Shown: positions 35,615 to 46,620 of the stretch, one piece after another
Position numbering within the stretch: position 1 is the stretch's first letter
Layout of the letters: each line of letters begins with the position of its first letter
Assembly: GCA_028532985.1 (NCBI GenBank)
Contig: JANCIK010000005.1
Location: 1,556,501-1,620,500 of the forward strand
Length of the DNA stretch: 64,000 nucleotides
From: Stropharia rugosoannulata
Taxonomy: Eukaryota > Basidiomycota > Agaricomycetes > Agaricales > Strophariaceae
Direction of reading: 5' to 3'
Notes under the pieces: generated by a model
Told to the model about the DNA's origin: nothing
Databases searched by the model: none
Seen by the model: only the letters and a program-made list of their open reading frames with translations
Position numbers and translations under genes: made by a program

Positions 35615-36854
35615 CTACCACTTGCGCACACCCCACCCGTTAAATGCAACTCCTCTAAAGTTCCACTGCCCTTCCTTGGGCTGCACATTTCCCTCAGTAT
35701 CTCGTGCACGACTGTATACTGTTCCGTGCGCAGCGTCGGAGGTGATCTCTGTCTCCCAAAGCGTCCAGGACCACTTTCCTTCTTGGTATGTGATTCCAGC
35801 GGGCAGCCAGGTGACACCGTCATCAACAGAAACCTCCATCGACGCTACGTTGCCCGAACAGCCGGGAGTCGCGTATCCTTTCACGTACAAAGTGTCGTCG
35901 GAAATGCGGCTGACGGACGCAACGACGGAATTAAGAGGTAACGCCGTCATAGAGGGGTACTGGCCCCAGAGCGGCAAAGCACTCTCTTTCGAATCAACCT
36001 GGCAGACGGCGTCAGCGTATAGAAGAACGAACAGAATTGCAAAGGACAAACAGTGGGTGGTAAGATTTTGTAGTCGCGTTGCTGATAGAAATTCGGAGAC
36101 TCCTCTGTCGAAACAATGACTGTGTCTACCCATTTTACCCAGCGAGCGCCGAGGTAGCCTGGAACGACAACCCGGAGAGGACCTCCGTGATCTGCACTGA
36201 GTGGTTCATCATTCATCTATATATATGCGTCAAGAAGGTTGTCTAAAAATGAGCATCGTTGGAACTGACCTCATAGGCCAACAATACTGAACTCTCTTTC
36301 GACAAGCATTTCGCAACAGGGATAGAGGCGCCGTAGTAGGTATCGTCCTGGCATAACGTCGCATAAGACTCGAAGCAAACATGGGCTTTGCCGTCGGTAG
36401 ACAAGCCGGTGTAATGGAGAAGATCCGAAACCAAGATGCCGCCCCAGCGACAATTGGAAATGACTCCGTCGGACCAAGGCACGCCTTGCACGGCCTTCAA
36501 CTGACCCATCTCTTTGCGACGGATTCCTGCACACTGGCAAGCAGAATTCAGACACTATCCTCACGAAGTTGTCTCTAGACATACTTGTAAAGCAGCGACG
36601 ACAGTGGTCTTGGGTAATGCCGTCTTCAACACTTTCAGAGAGAGACGAACGTCGCCCTTGTCCCCTCCTTTGAAGGTCACAAAGTAGGCGTCCTCATCGA
36701 ACTGGCGCACAGGGCCGTGGTTGCGACAATACACAAGCTGTTCGGGGGTCAGCTTAAACTCGACAAGGTCGGCAGCAGAAGGTTCAGCATTGAACGGCTG
36801 CTCTTGCTGGATGTCGAGGTGGGGAGAGTGGGGTGGTTCAGAGGAATAGTCCAT
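35615..36854 (-). CDS. Sulfite oxidase-type molybdopterin oxidoreductase
   Basis: Four exons (36854-36585, 36533-36270, 36216-36052, 35998-35615) give 360 residues. The molybdenum-cofactor domain reads [20 protein letters not shown], then [11 protein letters not shown] (the Cys that binds molybdenum), [33 protein letters not shown] and [13 protein letters not shown]. The dimerisation domain follows with [29 protein letters not shown] and WSWTLWE. No N-terminal cytochrome b5 domain or clear targeting peptide is visible, as in plant peroxisomal and several fungal enzymes. It oxidises sulfite to sulfate. The C-terminal Arg-Lys-Trp lacks an obvious PTS1, so its compartment is uncertain. The start [14 protein letters not shown] is the only ATG before the domain. 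Confidence 0.93.
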
Positions 36855-37001
36855 ATCGTAGTGGAACGGAACTAAGCTGGAAATGCGGATGCATCATGTT
36901 CGGAGCGAGGAGATATGCAGGGGCGCCAACCGCTCTATTATCCTCCCATTTCACGTGATCATTACATGTCGAGGCTACTGTATCTCTACAATGCGTACAT
37001 A

Positions 37002-37531
37002 TCAAGGCTCCAGAGAAGCGGGGAAGGTGCCACTCTCGCGTTGCTCGTCCCACTTGGAGATCTATAAACAGTCAGTACAGGGCCGCGCAAGAAATAGAGC
37101 CATGGGCTTACCCATTCGTCTGCGGCGGACACGGAAGGGTTAGTGCTCGTTCTGACGCGTAAACCATGGTAGGACGTACTGGGGCAAAGCGAGTTGTAAG
37201 CCTTCTTGAACTGCTTGCAGGGGACAAAGTCCTCGCCCTTGGCAGTGATGCACTTGAAGTAATCGGTGTAGTTTTGGAAGCTGTTGCTGGGCTTTAGTGC
37301 GAACGTCCACACTCGCAAGGACACGCGACGCACCAGTTCCTGGTCTGGTTGGTGTTGGGGAAACGAGCTATTCAGAGTTTTGAGTATGCGTATGGCAGGA
37401 AGCAAAATAGGCTGTCACAGACCGTCAAACCCAACGGTTTGCATAACGTATTTGCTAGGAAAAGTCAGCACGATATATAACGCATATATTCTGGCAACGA
37501 CGCACCTGGAGAGTTCGGCGGCGTCAGACAT
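37002..37531 (-). CDS. COX12: Cytochrome c oxidase subunit 6B (COX12)
   Basis: Six very small exons (37531-37506, 37454-37423, 37367-37334, 37280-37180, 37119-37112, 37061-37002) join to 86 residues. The product begins MSDAAELSSKYVMQTVGFDA, then RFPNTNQTRNC, NYTDYFKCITAKGEDF, VPCKQFKKAYNSLCPNEW and KWDEQRESGTFPASLEP. The CX9C and CX10C cysteine pairs of the CHCH fold are intact (Cys in RNC, FKC, VPC, SLC). Exon 5 is a micro-exon of 8 nt supplying Asn-Glu-Trp. The subunit stabilises the complex IV dimer on the intermembrane-space side and is imported through Mia40. It is divergent from PRP18 with 136 bp between starts. Confidence 0.95.
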
Positions 37532-37667
37532 GGTAGACTCGCGGTGGTGGTTGAGGCTCGGGTTATGGCGGAACCGCGAAATCCAGCGCTGTCGAGTGCT
37601 GACATAAGCAGTCTGGACACCTGCACTGGACCCCGTCCCCAATTCCGTTTTAGCACTCTAACATCCC

Positions 37668-38994
37668 ATGGACGCACTCAAAGCTGAAATCGCCACAAAA
37701 CGCAAGGCCATAACGGAGGACCCTCTCCTGGCCGGCCGGCCTAACAAGTACATGCGGCGCGGCGACATTGAGCGCCTGCGCGAGGAGGCTGAACAAAAAG
37801 CCCGCGAGGAGAAACGCAGGCTCGAGGAAGAGGAGGCGGTACGCAAAGCTGCTGAACAGGCAAAAAAGGAGAAGGGAAAGAAGGCAAAAGTGAGTAACTG
37901 GTCCTATATGCGTGGCCCTTGTCCTAATTCTTCACTGGAGAACAGTCATCGCCGGCGCCTGCATCCCAATCACCTGCAGTCGAGACGCCGGACAGCGCAA
38001 GCCCTGCGCCTATTGTCATGGAGTCGTTCAACATCTCGGATGAGGACACTATACGCCGGCTGCGTTCCAAAGGGCAGCCCATTCGGCTCTTTGGAGAGAC
38101 AGACAAAGATCGCCGTCTTAGGCTGAGAGCTCTCGAACTTATCGAGGAGAAAGGCCACGATCGACAAGGCGGTCAGAACGATTTTAAGAAAGCGTTGGAA
38201 GATGTGGAGAACAACGAAAGGGAGCAACTTAGTAAGAGTACCAAGGGAAAGAAGAAAGACGACGGGGAATCTGGCGCCAATGCGGTTCTCGACCTGGGCC
38301 TCGTCAAGTCGGATCCAGACAAGCTGTACCCTCTAATATACTATGCGCTCAAGCGAACCCTAAAAGAATGGGGAGAAGCTATGGATGAACGACCTGGTAT
38401 GTATTTTTCTGAATCAAATTGATTAATTGTGCTTATATGTGTTCAGAGAGTATCAAGCGTACGACACAGGGGAAGCTGGCCGCAGCCACCCAAGTTCAGT
38501 CAGCTGAATACCTCAAGCCACTATTCAAGACCTTGCGGTCGAGGGTATGTTGGTTGCGCATATGTCCAGTTCAAACATTGACCACCGCAATAGTCTCTAC
38601 CTGCCGACATGTTGGCTCGAATGGCTGAAATCGTGCACTACATGCAGAAAAGGCAATATCAGAAAGCCAATGACTCGTACCTGCGCCTGTCCATAGGAAA
38701 TGCCCCTTGGCCTATTGGTGTGACCATGGTTGGGTACGCAGCGTACTTCAATTATCTTATTTATGTTACTGAACCTTCTTTACAGTATCCACGAACGTTC
38801 GGCACGAGAAAAGATTTCTGCAGATCAAGTAGCTCATGTACTCAACGATGAAGTTAGTCGTAAATATATCCAAAGTCTGAAGCGGTACGTGGTGAATTTT
38901 GGCATAACGTAGTGTTTTCTAACTTGAAGATAGATTGCTCACGTTTGCCCAAACGAAATACCCCCCAGCGGATATTTCGCAGTTGATGGGTTGA
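37668..38994 (+). CDS. PRP18: Pre-mRNA splicing factor PRP18
   Basis: A multi-exon gene starting [37 protein letters not shown] is the PSI/SFM motif shared with Prp4. A Lys/Glu-rich linker follows, then [34 protein letters not shown] and the C-terminal Prp18 domain: [77 protein letters not shown], ending with [10 protein letters not shown]. The SIGNAxWPIGVTxVGIHxR loop is the invariant region that contacts the 3' splice site step. PRP18 acts in the second transesterification with Slu7. The stop at 38992-38994 faces the JJJ1 stop 180 bp away. Confidence 0.95.
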
Positions 38995-39174
38995 TTTGTA
39001 TTTGCATGTTTTACCTGTTGTAACTTATCTTGACCGACCAGCGGTTAACGTTGTATGATTAGATTTAGGGAATCTACTCTATGTTCATAAAACCAAAATC
39101 CTGCTATGCAAATTGTTAATCCAAGTCGAAAGCACATCTTGGCACCGTCATGTGGTTGAGTGAATATGTCATGC

Positions 39175-41239
39175 TCAACGCCGTTTCTTCTTTCCCTTTT
39201 GTTGGCGAGAACCGTCGTCAGAATCTGGAGCAGCCACAGCATGTCCAGACTCTGTTATGTGGTTGAACAGCTTTGTCTTGCTAGGGAAACCCTGGCTACA
39301 GACATTGCACTTGTGCTGTTGGTCTTGGTCAATACAGGGCATCGGGGATCAGCACATGGACAACGCACCGAAACATCTCCGTTCGCAGCTGCTTCAGCCT
39401 TTTTGGCCTGGCGAGCCCTCCTCTTGTCGCGTTTTGAGAGTTCTGGCTCGGCTGTATTTGCCTCGGTTTCCGGCGATGCGTCTAACCGGGAGCTACCATC
39501 GTCAAGGGGCCTTCGCTCGCCTTCGCTCAGCTCTTCAACAATCTGCCTGCGGGCTTTCTTCTTTCTCCTTGTCTTTTCCTCCGGCTCCGGTGCAACGTCG
39601 TCATCGACGATGCGCAGATCTTGCACGTCACGCTGTATTGTCTCCGGATCTTCTTCAGGAGGCGCTTGCGTGGAGAGCGGTCGCGATGGCAATGGCGATG
39701 GCGATGGAGAGGGGGCACCTCTGGTGTCCAGTCCGGGAGGATCTGCATCGTCCTGCGGCGCGTCGCCCCCGGGGTCGTCGCTACCGGCCGCCTCTAGGCC
39801 TAGGTCCTCGTCCTCGTCCTCCATCTCGCGACGCAGCTTTTCGACCTCGCGCATGTGCTTCTTGCTGCGCTCGTGACTGTCCCAGGCAGCCTCGCTCCGG
39901 AAGGTCTTGCGGCACGCGACGCACTCCCACTCCTCGGCCTCCTCGCCGTGCTCGGCGGCGGCCCAGTCGAGATCGGCGTGGTGTGGCCGCGCGTCAACTT
40001 TTTGCCACTCCTGCTCCACGTACGCGGCGGGCGCGGGCGTGGGCTGTGCGGGGGCTTTTGGCGTGGGCGTGGCGGCAGCGCTGGGCGTACTGGCGCCCCG
40101 GGCTTGTGCGTCGAGGTGCTTTTTGTAGCGCGGGTCGCGCTTGCGGATGAATTTGACGAGAGACTATTCCGTTTTAGTGGTGGTTCATTTCTGGAGGGTG
40201 GAGGGGGCTTACCCGGACCGTATCGTTATATTCCCTGCGCGCGTCGTCGCGCAGCTTCTTGTTGTCCTTTTCCATCAGCCTGGATCGCGGTTGGGGGCAG
40301 TTCGGAGGAAGGATAAAAGGCAGACGCACCTGCGCACGCGCCGCTCGGGGGCCTCGTTCACGTTCCACTGCTCGAGCCAGACAAAGTCTTTCTCGGTGGC
40401 AAAGTTGAGCCAGACGGTGTAAAAGTCGCGCGGGTTCTCGGCGGCATCGTCGTGCTTGCCCGTCGCCCACTTCCATGTCGAGAACCCGAAGGAGGGGTAG
40501 TCGACTGGGGCCGCGGCGAACATGCGCTCCTCGGAGGCGAGCCGCGCGAAGAGATTGCGGTACAGCGAGAAGAAGCCCTGTGGGTTAGCGGGTTAGCGGA
40601 ATGGAGGGCGGGGTAAGCGGGTGCTGTGTGATAAGATATGAATTGGATACGCACGTCTTCGCCGTCGCGGAAGTTGGCCCACATTGTCGCATCGAAGAAG
40701 CGGGCGAGGTGGCGGACGGTGAGGCCGCGGTCGCGGACGCGGGTGGTGAGGTTCGCGCCGCGCCGGATGTCTGCGAGGACGGTGTCGGCGTCGGGCTCGG
40801 GGACGAGCGACGCGCGGTGGGAGTCGTACCACGCGCGCTCCTACTTGGCGGCCTGTTCAGCATGCGCGCGGCGCAGACGGGGGGAAGTGCTTACTTGCTC
40901 ATCGCTGAGGACCTGCGGGCGGGTATTAGTAAAGTAAGGGTGGAGCGATGGGGGGGCGGACCTCGTATGCCTGCTGGAGCGCGGCGAAGCGCTTTGTGGC
41001 CTCTTCTGTGTCTGCGTGGTTCTTGTCCGGGTGGTGGATGAGCGCCAGGCGGCGGAAGGAGCGCTGCGGGTGTGAGATGAGCGTGAGGGATGGAATTTGA
41101 ATTGGGCGCTGCGTACCTTGATCTCGTCGGCCGTGGCGTCCTCGGCGACCTCGAGGATCTGGTAGTAGTCGAGCGGGGCGGCGGCGTCGGCGTCGCCTGC
41201 GCCGTGGGGGCCGCGACCTGTCGATTCCTTTGCGCCCAT
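39175..41239 (-). CDS. JJJ1: JJJ1/DNAJC21-type J protein with C2H2 zinc fingers
   Basis: A multi-exon gene starting [15 protein letters not shown]. The N-terminal J domain reads [37 protein letters not shown] and [21 protein letters not shown], with the HPD motif intact. The region [20 protein letters not shown] and [16 protein letters not shown] is typical of Jjj1. A first zinc finger is [19 protein letters not shown]. After a long acidic/basic linker the last exon, spliced at about 39,290, supplies a second finger [18 protein letters not shown] followed by a Lys/Arg tail (GKKKRR). Jjj1 works with Hsp70 Ssa and Rei1 to recycle the export factor Arx1 from 60S pre-ribosomes in the cytosol. Intron positions between 40,100 and 41,110 are approximate. 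Confidence 0.92.
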
Positions 41240-41415
41240 CGTGCTCAACGTCGAGCGGGGCAGACGATCCGGATGACTCGATGAAGCAGATTACAAGTGC
41301 CCGCATGTGATCCATAAATTACGTAAGCTCTAGCCGACCGAAAAATCCGGCCTGCTGGTTGTGTTCGGTGACGACTACATACTGACACGCATATACGTAT
41401 ACTCCCTCCGAAGCC

Positions 41416-41959
41416 ATGTCCGATTTTTTCTCCTCGAGGTCTGGTGCGCAGCAGCCCCCGCAAGGTGCGTGCCCCATTCTGGCGGACTGGAGTATGGAGC
41501 TGATTGGTGGACCCTCGTGCAGACATGAACGCCCGCAAGGAGGCCATGATGAACGCCGTGCGCCAGGAGATGGCCGTGCAGAACGCGCAGGAGCTCATGA
41601 ATGTACGTCCCACCTGGAGAGCTCAGAGTCGTGGCTTATGCGTACGAACCCCGGCAGAAAGCGAACGAGCGGTGCTACCTGAAGTGCGTGACGAAGCCCG
41701 GTGACGCGTTGAACAGCTCGGAGCAGGTGAGGCTTGCCTGCAGGCGTTTCGTTGGGGTGCGGCTGACTTGGGTGTGGTTACAGACGTGCCTGGCAAGATG
41801 CTTGGAGCGGTATCTCGATGCGTGTATGTGTTTCGTTGCGTGGGTTTCATGAGCGTGTTTTACCGTTGATGTTTTGCAGTTACGATCGTCAGCAGGACGT
41901 ATACGGCGCGCCTGGGCAGGGAGCGCCAGGCGTCGCTCGAGCAGCACCAGCAGCAGTAG
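41416..41959 (+). CDS. TIM13: Mitochondrial intermembrane-space chaperone TIM13
   Basis: Five exons (41416-41464, 41523-41602, 41658-41726, 41784-41823, 41880-41959) give 105 residues. The start MSDFFSSRSGAQQPPQ precedes RKEAMMNAVRQEMAVQNAQE and the twin CX3C motif: CYLKC then CLARC, followed by LERYLDAFTIVSRTYT and a Gln-rich end. Choosing donor GTATGT at 41824 restores the DAFTIVSRTY reading expected for the family. Tim13 with Tim8 shuttles hydrophobic precursors across the intermembrane space. It is divergent from JJJ1 with 176 bp between start codons. Confidence 0.92.
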
Positions 41960-42145
41960 AGGATAGTAGAGATGTATGGCACAGGATATTATTTATTATA
42001 TTCATACATTAAGAGACCTCGCATCGATGCTTAGAGACACAAATATAGGCGATTAGGATGATAATTAGGGCGCACGCACGCCGGCGGACGGCGAATCCGC
42101 GTATGGTATGGTAATAGTGTAGGTAGGTTCCGGTGTATAGTAGTA

Positions 42146-43681
42146 TTAGCAGGAATATGAGTTGTTTTCTGAAGCGGCGTACATCATACCTGGCATGCCG
42201 GATAGCGGGCTGTTGGAGGTGCCAGGGTGGAGGGCCTGCTGCTGTCTGGCGTCGCGCTGGATCTCGGCGTGGTACTTTGCGAAACCGGTGGGGGACGCGT
42301 TCGAGTACCCGCGCGGCTGGGTGATCCGGGGGGACATGTCGTCGACGTCTGCGGCAAAGGGCTGGAGGATGCGCGCGTCGTCGTAGTAGGTCTGCTGCGC
42401 CTGAGGCGCGTAGCCGCGGGCGTAGAGGCCGGCGGTGCCTGCGAGCTGGGGGTAGCTGGACGGCTCTGGGGCCGGCTGCTGGACGCTGGAAGAGTACTGG
42501 CCTGTATAGTCAAACTGCTGTGTCTGTGGGTGGGGGAGGAAGACGCTGGCGCGCGAAAAGGCAGAGGAGGTTGGCTGGGTGGCAAAGCGTGGCTCGTCTG
42601 CGGGCAGGCCGTAGGAGGCGCGCTTGCGATAGTCGTCTTTTGAAGAGTCTGCAGGGTCTGGGTAGGGCGGGTGGACGACGCCGAGGCCGGCGAGGGGCGG
42701 GGGCTGGAGCTCCATGGGGGAGGGAGCGAGTGGGTCTGTGCGGAAGCCGGGAGGCCTTGGGCCTAGCGACGAGGTGCCTGGGGTGGCGTGGAGGACCCTG
42801 AGGAGGTAGAGGAGCTCTGGGTCGGATCCGAGGACGGTGTGGCGCAGGACCTTGGAGGCCTGGTGCCCCTCTGTCCAGTCTGAGCAGCGTTTCCATGTGC
42901 GGCGGGCAGGATCGTCTGCAGGGGGGATGATTTCGAGGTAGAAGACGGGGGGCTGGGAGAGGAGAAAGGAGGCGACGCCTGTGTGCGGGCCGATCATTTT
43001 GTATTCGGTGTCTGTGACGGTGGTGAAGGGGATCTCCATCTTGAAACCGTAGCCGCCCGAGTGGATGAACCAGTTGAGGCAGCGCTTGGTCTCGCACACG
43101 TACGCGACCAGATCGTGCACGTCGCCGGGGCTCGAGATGCGGCGCCAGGTGCCGACAGTGAGGTCTGTGCAGGGGATGATGGAGACGGCTGGGCCGGGTC
43201 AGCGTGCGTGCGTGCGGCCAGAGAAAAAAAAACGCGGCTTACGTTCGTCCTCGTGGATGAGCTTGTGGACGGCAGACTCGTAGCGGGGCGTTGGAGACGC
43301 GTCTTGAGGCGCGTCTGGATCGCGCGGAGGCTGCTTTGTGTCCTGGAGCTTTGCCTTTGCACGGCTGGGGGGGACGTGAGCAGGGACAGGGAGGAGAGGG
43401 GAGGACGCGCACCGGTTCTGGAACCAGATCTGTGTCTGGCGCTCCTGCATGCCGAGGAGCTCGCTGATGTCGCGCCTGCGTGCTGCGGTGGGGCTGCGGT
43501 CGATGAGGAAGAAGCGCTCGAGGTGGACGAGCTGCTCGGGGGTGACGCGCGAACGCTTGCGCTTCTCCTTGTCTGGCTTTGGGGGCGCGGCAAAGGGGGC
43601 GACGGGGGACGCGTGCGCAGACTCGTCGTCGTCGGTCGAGTCGAGGGATGTGGAAGTGCGGTTTGAGAAGGATATGTGCAT
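42146..43681 (-). CDS. Homeodomain transcription factor
   Basis: Three exons (43681-43413, 43364-43243, 43188-42146) give 477 residues. The homeodomain lies near residues 40-105: RKRSRVTPEQLVHLERFFL, DRSPTAARRRDISELLGMQE and RQTQIWFQNRRAKAKL, with the invariant WFQNR of helix 3 split by intron 1. A conserved downstream region reads VHDLVAYVCETKRCLNWF, TDTEYKMIGPHTGVASFLL and PVFYLEIIPP, and is shared with a class of basidiomycete homeobox regulators of fruiting. The C-terminal 250 residues are rich in Pro, Gln, Tyr and Ser and are probably a disordered activation region. It is not a mating-type HD1/HD2 pair: only one homeodomain gene is present and no MIP or beta-fg gene flanks it. Confidence 0.85.
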
Positions 43682-43916
43682 GGGGGGCAGAAGAAGAGGT
43701 TGTGCGGATATAATAAAAAGATCTAGGAACATCTTTACATGTTTTTCTGACTCTCCGTCCCGGCCCAGACGCCCCCTGCGACGAGCGGAGGTGCATGTGG
43801 CCGTGCCCAGTGCCACGCGCTTCTCACCCCCTCCTCGCGTGTTACACAACTAACGTAAGCCCCCAAAAAAGGAACTTGCTCTTGCCATACTTAGCATACT
43901 TACGACAAACGTCTGC

Positions 43917-45170
43917 CTAGTACCGTGCCCGTTTCGCATCCCGATCCTCATACCCACCCGGTGCATCTCTCTTGAACCCCCCCGGCGGTCCTCCGTACCC
44001 GCTCGGAGGGGGCCCGTACCCGTTCGCCGGCCCATCGTTTCCATGGAACCCCCCACGCCCCCTGCGCACACAACCATTAGCTAAGCTCGCAGAGTTCACA
44101 CGCTCCACGTACCCAAATCCGTCCCGGCCTCCCCGGAATCCGCCCCGGTCCCCTCGGAACCCGCCCCGGTCCCCGCCGCCGCGGTCGCCCCCAAACCCTC
44201 CGCGGTCGCCGCCAAAGCCACCCCGCCCTCCGCCCCCGAACCCTCCTCGCCCGCCTCCGCCCCCGCCCCGGAACCCACCTCCGGGCCTGTCCCCGAATCG
44301 GCCCCCGCCCATCCCTCCCCTCATTCCTCCTCCTCCCCTCGGCGGCGCAGCAGGCGCAGGCTCTACCCGTTTCGGCCGCCCGCCAAGCCCTCCTCCCAAG
44401 CGTCGCGGCTTCCACCCGCGCACTGTCCTCCCCCGCTCCACGTCGACGAGTATTCTCTTACCCATTATTTGCAGTCCGTCAGACTCTTTGTATGCAGCTA
44501 AATGTCCGTTAGCACGCGCCCTCAAAGCACTCAATCCGCCTACCTTTCATGTCCCGCTCGCGCTCGTACACGATGAATGCGTACCCCCGGCTCCGTCCCT
44601 TTTTGTCTCGCACGATTCTCACCCGTTCAATCGTACCATACCCCTCAAACTCCCGCCGCAGGTCCGTCTCCGTCGCCGTCTTGTGCTGTAAACAGACGTC
44701 AGCACGGACCACCATAAAAAAAAAACTGGTGACACTTGCCAGGCGAGAGATAAACAGCGTCTTGTATGGGTCCCCGATAGCCTCTGGGTCGTCCGCCGGC
44801 TTGTCTGTGTCCAAATCCTGTCAGTATCCCTGCGAACAAAGTCCATGTATGCGTGCTCACACGTCTCCTTGGCGATTTTAAACTCTTCGGTGCGCTTTGC
44901 CTTGCGCTCCTCGCGGTGGATCTGCCGCTTCGTCTCTTCGGCGTGCGTGAACACGGGCTCCTCGCCCTCCTCCATCGCCTCGGACGCGCCAGCATTGATC
45001 AGCGAGTCCGTGTTGGCCTCCTTGAGCCGCGCAAGAATCTCCGCCACCCCGTTCACATCCTTCTTGCGGATGCGGTCAATGTCCCGGTCAATCGGCCGCA
45101 CATACGGCAGCGGCGGCCGCGGCGCGAACAGCTTCAGCAGGTTGGGTGGCAGCAGATGGGTTCCGGGCAT
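43917..45170 (-). CDS. SNP1: U1 snRNP 70 kDa protein (U1-70K)
   Basis: The N-terminal U1-70K domain reads [20 protein letters not shown] and [20 protein letters not shown], followed by a Lys/Arg/Glu helix. After a spliced segment containing [20 protein letters not shown] (RNP2) comes the RRM with [35 protein letters not shown] (RNP1) and [20 protein letters not shown], then [20 protein letters not shown]. The C-terminal region is an RGG/FGG repeat domain of more than 120 residues, ending [18 protein letters not shown]. The RRM binds stem-loop I of U1 snRNA and the N-terminus contacts U1C. An intron near 44,065-44,112 (donor GTACGT) keeps the RGG frame. It is tandem with the ZNF830-like gene. 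Confidence 0.95.
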
Positions 45171-45274
45171 TGTTGGTCAGAGCAGTGAGTGTCCAACCCT
45201 GCGACTCCCAGACCAGTGCACTTTCGGGCGCCGCTTGAATTTGGCGCTCGTTGATTAATTCATTCGGGACCGAG

Positions 45275-46081
45275 CTACTTAGGTAATATACTACTCTTTT
45301 TGGCTGTCCGCTTGCGCCGCAGCGCGTTCAGCTTGGTCTTGAGCAGCTGCACCCGCGTGTCCGCCTCTTCCTGTGCGCGCTCCTCCTCCAGCAGCCGGTC
45401 CATGATCAGCTCCCGCTCCTCCTGCTCCCGCTGCGCCCGCTGCTCCGTCTCTGTCAGCTCTGCGACAGCCTCTGCCTCGGCCGCTGGTGCCTCGGCCTCC
45501 GGGAACCCCTCGATGTTGCTCGTCGCCGGCACGGCCTCGGCCGCCACCGTCGCCCGTGCGTACGTCTCCGTCGGGTCTACGTTCATCGCCTGCAGCTCCC
45601 GCTGAAACCGCTCGTACTCCGACTCTACCGCCGTATCCGCCGCCCGGGGCTCTGCCTGAGCCTCCCCTTCGCCCTCGTCGTCGGAGAGGAGCACAGGCGC
45701 GCGAGACGGGTCCGAGAAAAAGTCGGCTGGAAAGCCCCCCTCCTCGACCCGCCGCTTCTTGTCCGCCGGCGCGGCGGGCGGCGTGCTCGCTTTACGTTTC
45801 GTGCTTCCAGGTGCGTCCTCTTCTTCGTCCTCTTCCTCGTCCTCTTCCCGGGCCCGCTCCTCCTCCTCGCGCCTCGCACGCGCCTTCTCCTCCTCCCGCA
45901 TTCGCGCCACCCCAGTCCGGTGGCCCTTGCTCCCGAGGTGCCCCTCCCACGCCGCAGCGTGCTTCACCGCCACCCCGCATACGCTGCACCGCAGCTGTCC
46001 CGCCGCATTGTACGCCGCGTACGGGTGTGTTATCTTTGCCTCCTGCCGCTTCGCCTTGAGTAGCGCACGCACGTCTGACAT
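45275..46081 (-). CDS. ZNF830-like C2H2 coiled-coil protein
   Basis: An intronless frame of 268 residues starts MSDVRALLKAKRQEAKITHP. A single matrin-type C2H2 finger follows: LRCSVCGVAVKHAAAWEGH, then LGSKGHR. The middle is acidic (EEDEEEDEEEDAPG). A motif GGFPADFFSD corresponds to the FxxxFFD motif of ZNF830/CCDC16. The C-terminus is a coiled coil (EEERELIMDRLLEEERAQ) ending in Lys-rich LNALRRKRTAKKSSILPK. The vertebrate homologue is a spliceosome-associated protein found in the XAB2/Syf1 complex and is needed for DNA replication integrity. It neighbours U1-70K on the same strand with 104 bp between them. Confidence 0.87.
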   Translation of the reverse strand: MSDVRALLKAKRQEAKITHPYAAYNAAGQLRCSVCGVAVKHAAAWEGHLGSKGHRTGVARMREEEKARARREEEERAREEDEEEDEEEDAPGSTKRKASTPPAAPADKKRRVEEGGFPADFFSDPSRAPVLLSDDEGEGEAQAEPRAADTAVESEYERFQRELQAMNVDPTETYARATVAAEAVPATSNIEGFPEAEAPAAEAEAVAELTETEQRAQREQEERELIMDRLLEEERAQEEADTRVQLLKTKLNALRRKRTAKKSSILPK

Positions 46082-46620
46082 TAGTGGATTGCTGGGCCGT
46101 CGTGCTCGCGGTCGTGGTGAGAGTTGGAATTGCCGTCATTTACATGGCTGGCCAAAGTTGGTAGGTACGGGCACGTGAGCCTCATCAAAGTCCTCTTTCC
46201 ACTCTTGCATTCAACTTGCATTTATCGTTCTCATATCCAAGTGCACACCGTCTCCTGCCAACAGGCAGTCAGCAGCCAGTTATATTATTATTATTATTTG
46301 TCTTTTCCTATCAATAAATGCCCTGATATGCGCATTGAATCGCGAATTGATGATTACATGTGCAAGTAAAAGATCCACCACTACTCTATCGGCTTTATAC
46401 AGACAGTCCATCCATTTTCTTTATTGACGCGATGTGCACAGTTATGTCTACTCAGATTTCTCTTTTACAAAGCATCTTGTAAAGAGGTTCCTGTGAACAA
46501 AGCATTCCACTCAACCAATCCATCCCTCTCTCTTTCCTTTCATAATAGTCACTCTTAGCTCGAGAGAATTCATAATTTGCATTCTCCTACTACATACGAC
46601 ATAATGTAATCTATAATATT
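46082..46620. other. Intergenic region without recognised gene
   Basis: The stretch contains the promoter of the ZNF830-like gene and the 3' flank of citrate synthase. A short TTATTATTATTATT run lies near 46,285. I see no coding exon. Confidence 0.45.

Noticed and set aside
42146..43681. Mating-type HD locus
   Set aside because: Only one homeodomain gene is present, without a divergent HD partner or the usual flanking mitochondrial peptidase gene. The downstream conserved domain fits a developmental homeobox regulator.
43972..44691. A 239-codon plus-strand Pro-rich frame resembling an extensin
   Set aside because: It is the reverse reading of the Gly/Arg-rich RGG region of U1-70K, where glycine codons read backwards as proline.
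45487..46059. Plus-strand Pro/Arg-rich frame of 190 codons
   Set aside because: Antisense to the ZNF830-like gene, which has a clear zinc finger and coiled coil.
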